A stretch of DNA of 64,000 bases. Source: Candidatus Mycolicibacterium alkanivorans (GTDB taxonomy: Bacteria; Actinomycetota; Actinomycetes; Mycobacteriales; Mycobacteriaceae). Where the stretch lies: contig NZ_JAIVFL010000001.1 in assembly GCF_022760805.1 (NCBI RefSeq), forward strand, positions 930,001-994,000, read 5' to 3'. Shown here in pieces: positions 63,813-64,000 of this stretch (positions within the stretch are counted from its first letter, which is position 1; each line of letters starts with the position of its first letter). Made by a program: the position numbers and the translations under genes. The notes beneath the pieces were generated by a model. It was not told the DNA's origin. It worked only from the letters and a program-made list of their open reading frames with translations, and did not search any database.

Positions 63813-64000
63813 ATGACCTCCTCAGCCGCTGAACGTGTCGTAATGCGTCGGGCCGACGGGAACCCGATCAACGTCCTCGTTGTCGACGACGAGGCGGTGC
63901 TCGCAGAAATGGTGTCGATGGCGCTGCGGTACGAGGGCTGGAACATCGCCACCGCTGCCGATGGGGCGTCCGCCATCAGCGCGGCGCGCGGTACCCGGCC
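63813..64000 (+). CDS. tcrX: Two-component response regulator, TcrX-like (3' end outside window)
   Basis: Only the receiver-domain start is present, 62 residues. NVLVVDDEAVLAEMV gives the acidic pocket; the stretch MVSMALRYEGWNIATAADG matches M. tuberculosis TcrX (Rv3765c) as I recall it, and the position beyond hisC2 fits synteny. The start may be ATG 63813 or, by family length, ATG 63843 (MRRADGNPINV). OmpR-type output domain and the sensor kinase would lie outside the window. Confidence 0.75.
   Translation, partial: MTSSAAERVVMRRADGNPINVLVVDDEAVLAEMVSMALRYEGWNIATAADGASAISAARGTR

Overview
The window is GC-rich chromosomal DNA from a mycobacterium, most likely a rapid grower (Mycolicibacterium type). 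The gene content is mycobacterial throughout: accD4, embCAB, aftA, dprE1/E2, glfT1, wzm/wzt and Bpa. An MspA-type porin is typical of rapid growers. Gene order from accD4 (left) to hisC2 and a tcrX-like gene (right) follows the M. tuberculosis Rv3799c to Rv3765c interval, inverted relative to that numbering, with accessory genes added. Family and synteny statements come from recalled knowledge; no database search was run.

Region 1 (1-1361) is the 3' part of accD4, the carboxylase subunit for mycolic-acid condensation. Region 2 (1419-26690) is an accessory lipid locus lying between accD4 and the emb genes. It reads tesA, a FadD26-like fatty acyl-AMP ligase, one PpsA/B-like PKS, one PpsE-like PKS, drrA-drrB-drrC and papA5. 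Against these lie a WS/DGAT acyltransferase, an SDR and a Mas-like iterative PKS. The order and orientation copy the M. tuberculosis phthiocerol dimycocerosate (DIM) locus, but ppsB, ppsC, ppsD, fadD28, mmpL7 and lppX are absent here. The logical product is a diester of methyl-branched acids on a much shortened beta-diol or hydroxyketone: a 'minimal DIM' system.

Region 3 (26794-28188) holds an MspA-type porin whose third constriction aspartate is replaced, and a small-protein/RDD membrane-protein pair with a C-terminal frameshift. Region 4 (28366-42676, minus strand) is the arabinan operon: gtrA, dprE1, dprE2, aftA, embC, embA, embB. Region 5 (42742-53374) has an HD-hydrolase/flavin-oxidase fused reading frame, a DUF222-HNH (13E12) gene, the wzt-glfT1-wzm galactan export and initiation operon, bpa, a GT-C-like membrane protein, an Rv3778c-like class V aminotransferase without its PLP lysine, and a divergent quinone reductase/marR pair.

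Region 6 (53420-62014) is a sulfur island. A family 2A encapsulin gene overlaps a cysteine desulfurase whose disordered N-terminal arm carries three units at exactly 57-residue spacing; cysK and cysE follow on the same strand. Facing away from the encapsulin is a thioester-domain-like protein with no signal peptide and with serine where the thioester cysteine should be. In front of it is a short leaderless reading frame ending Cys-Cys-Cys-stop, which looks like a cysteine-responsive attenuator. An amino-acid permease relic lies beside cysE. Region 7 (62131-64000) has two tRNA genes, fragments of fadE and SDR genes, two small membrane proteins and the start of a TcrX-like response regulator. 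Three tRNA genes are seen in total; no CRISPR, rRNA, IS or phage genes are seen. A 25-bp element occurs identically, in frame, inside both ppsE and embB.
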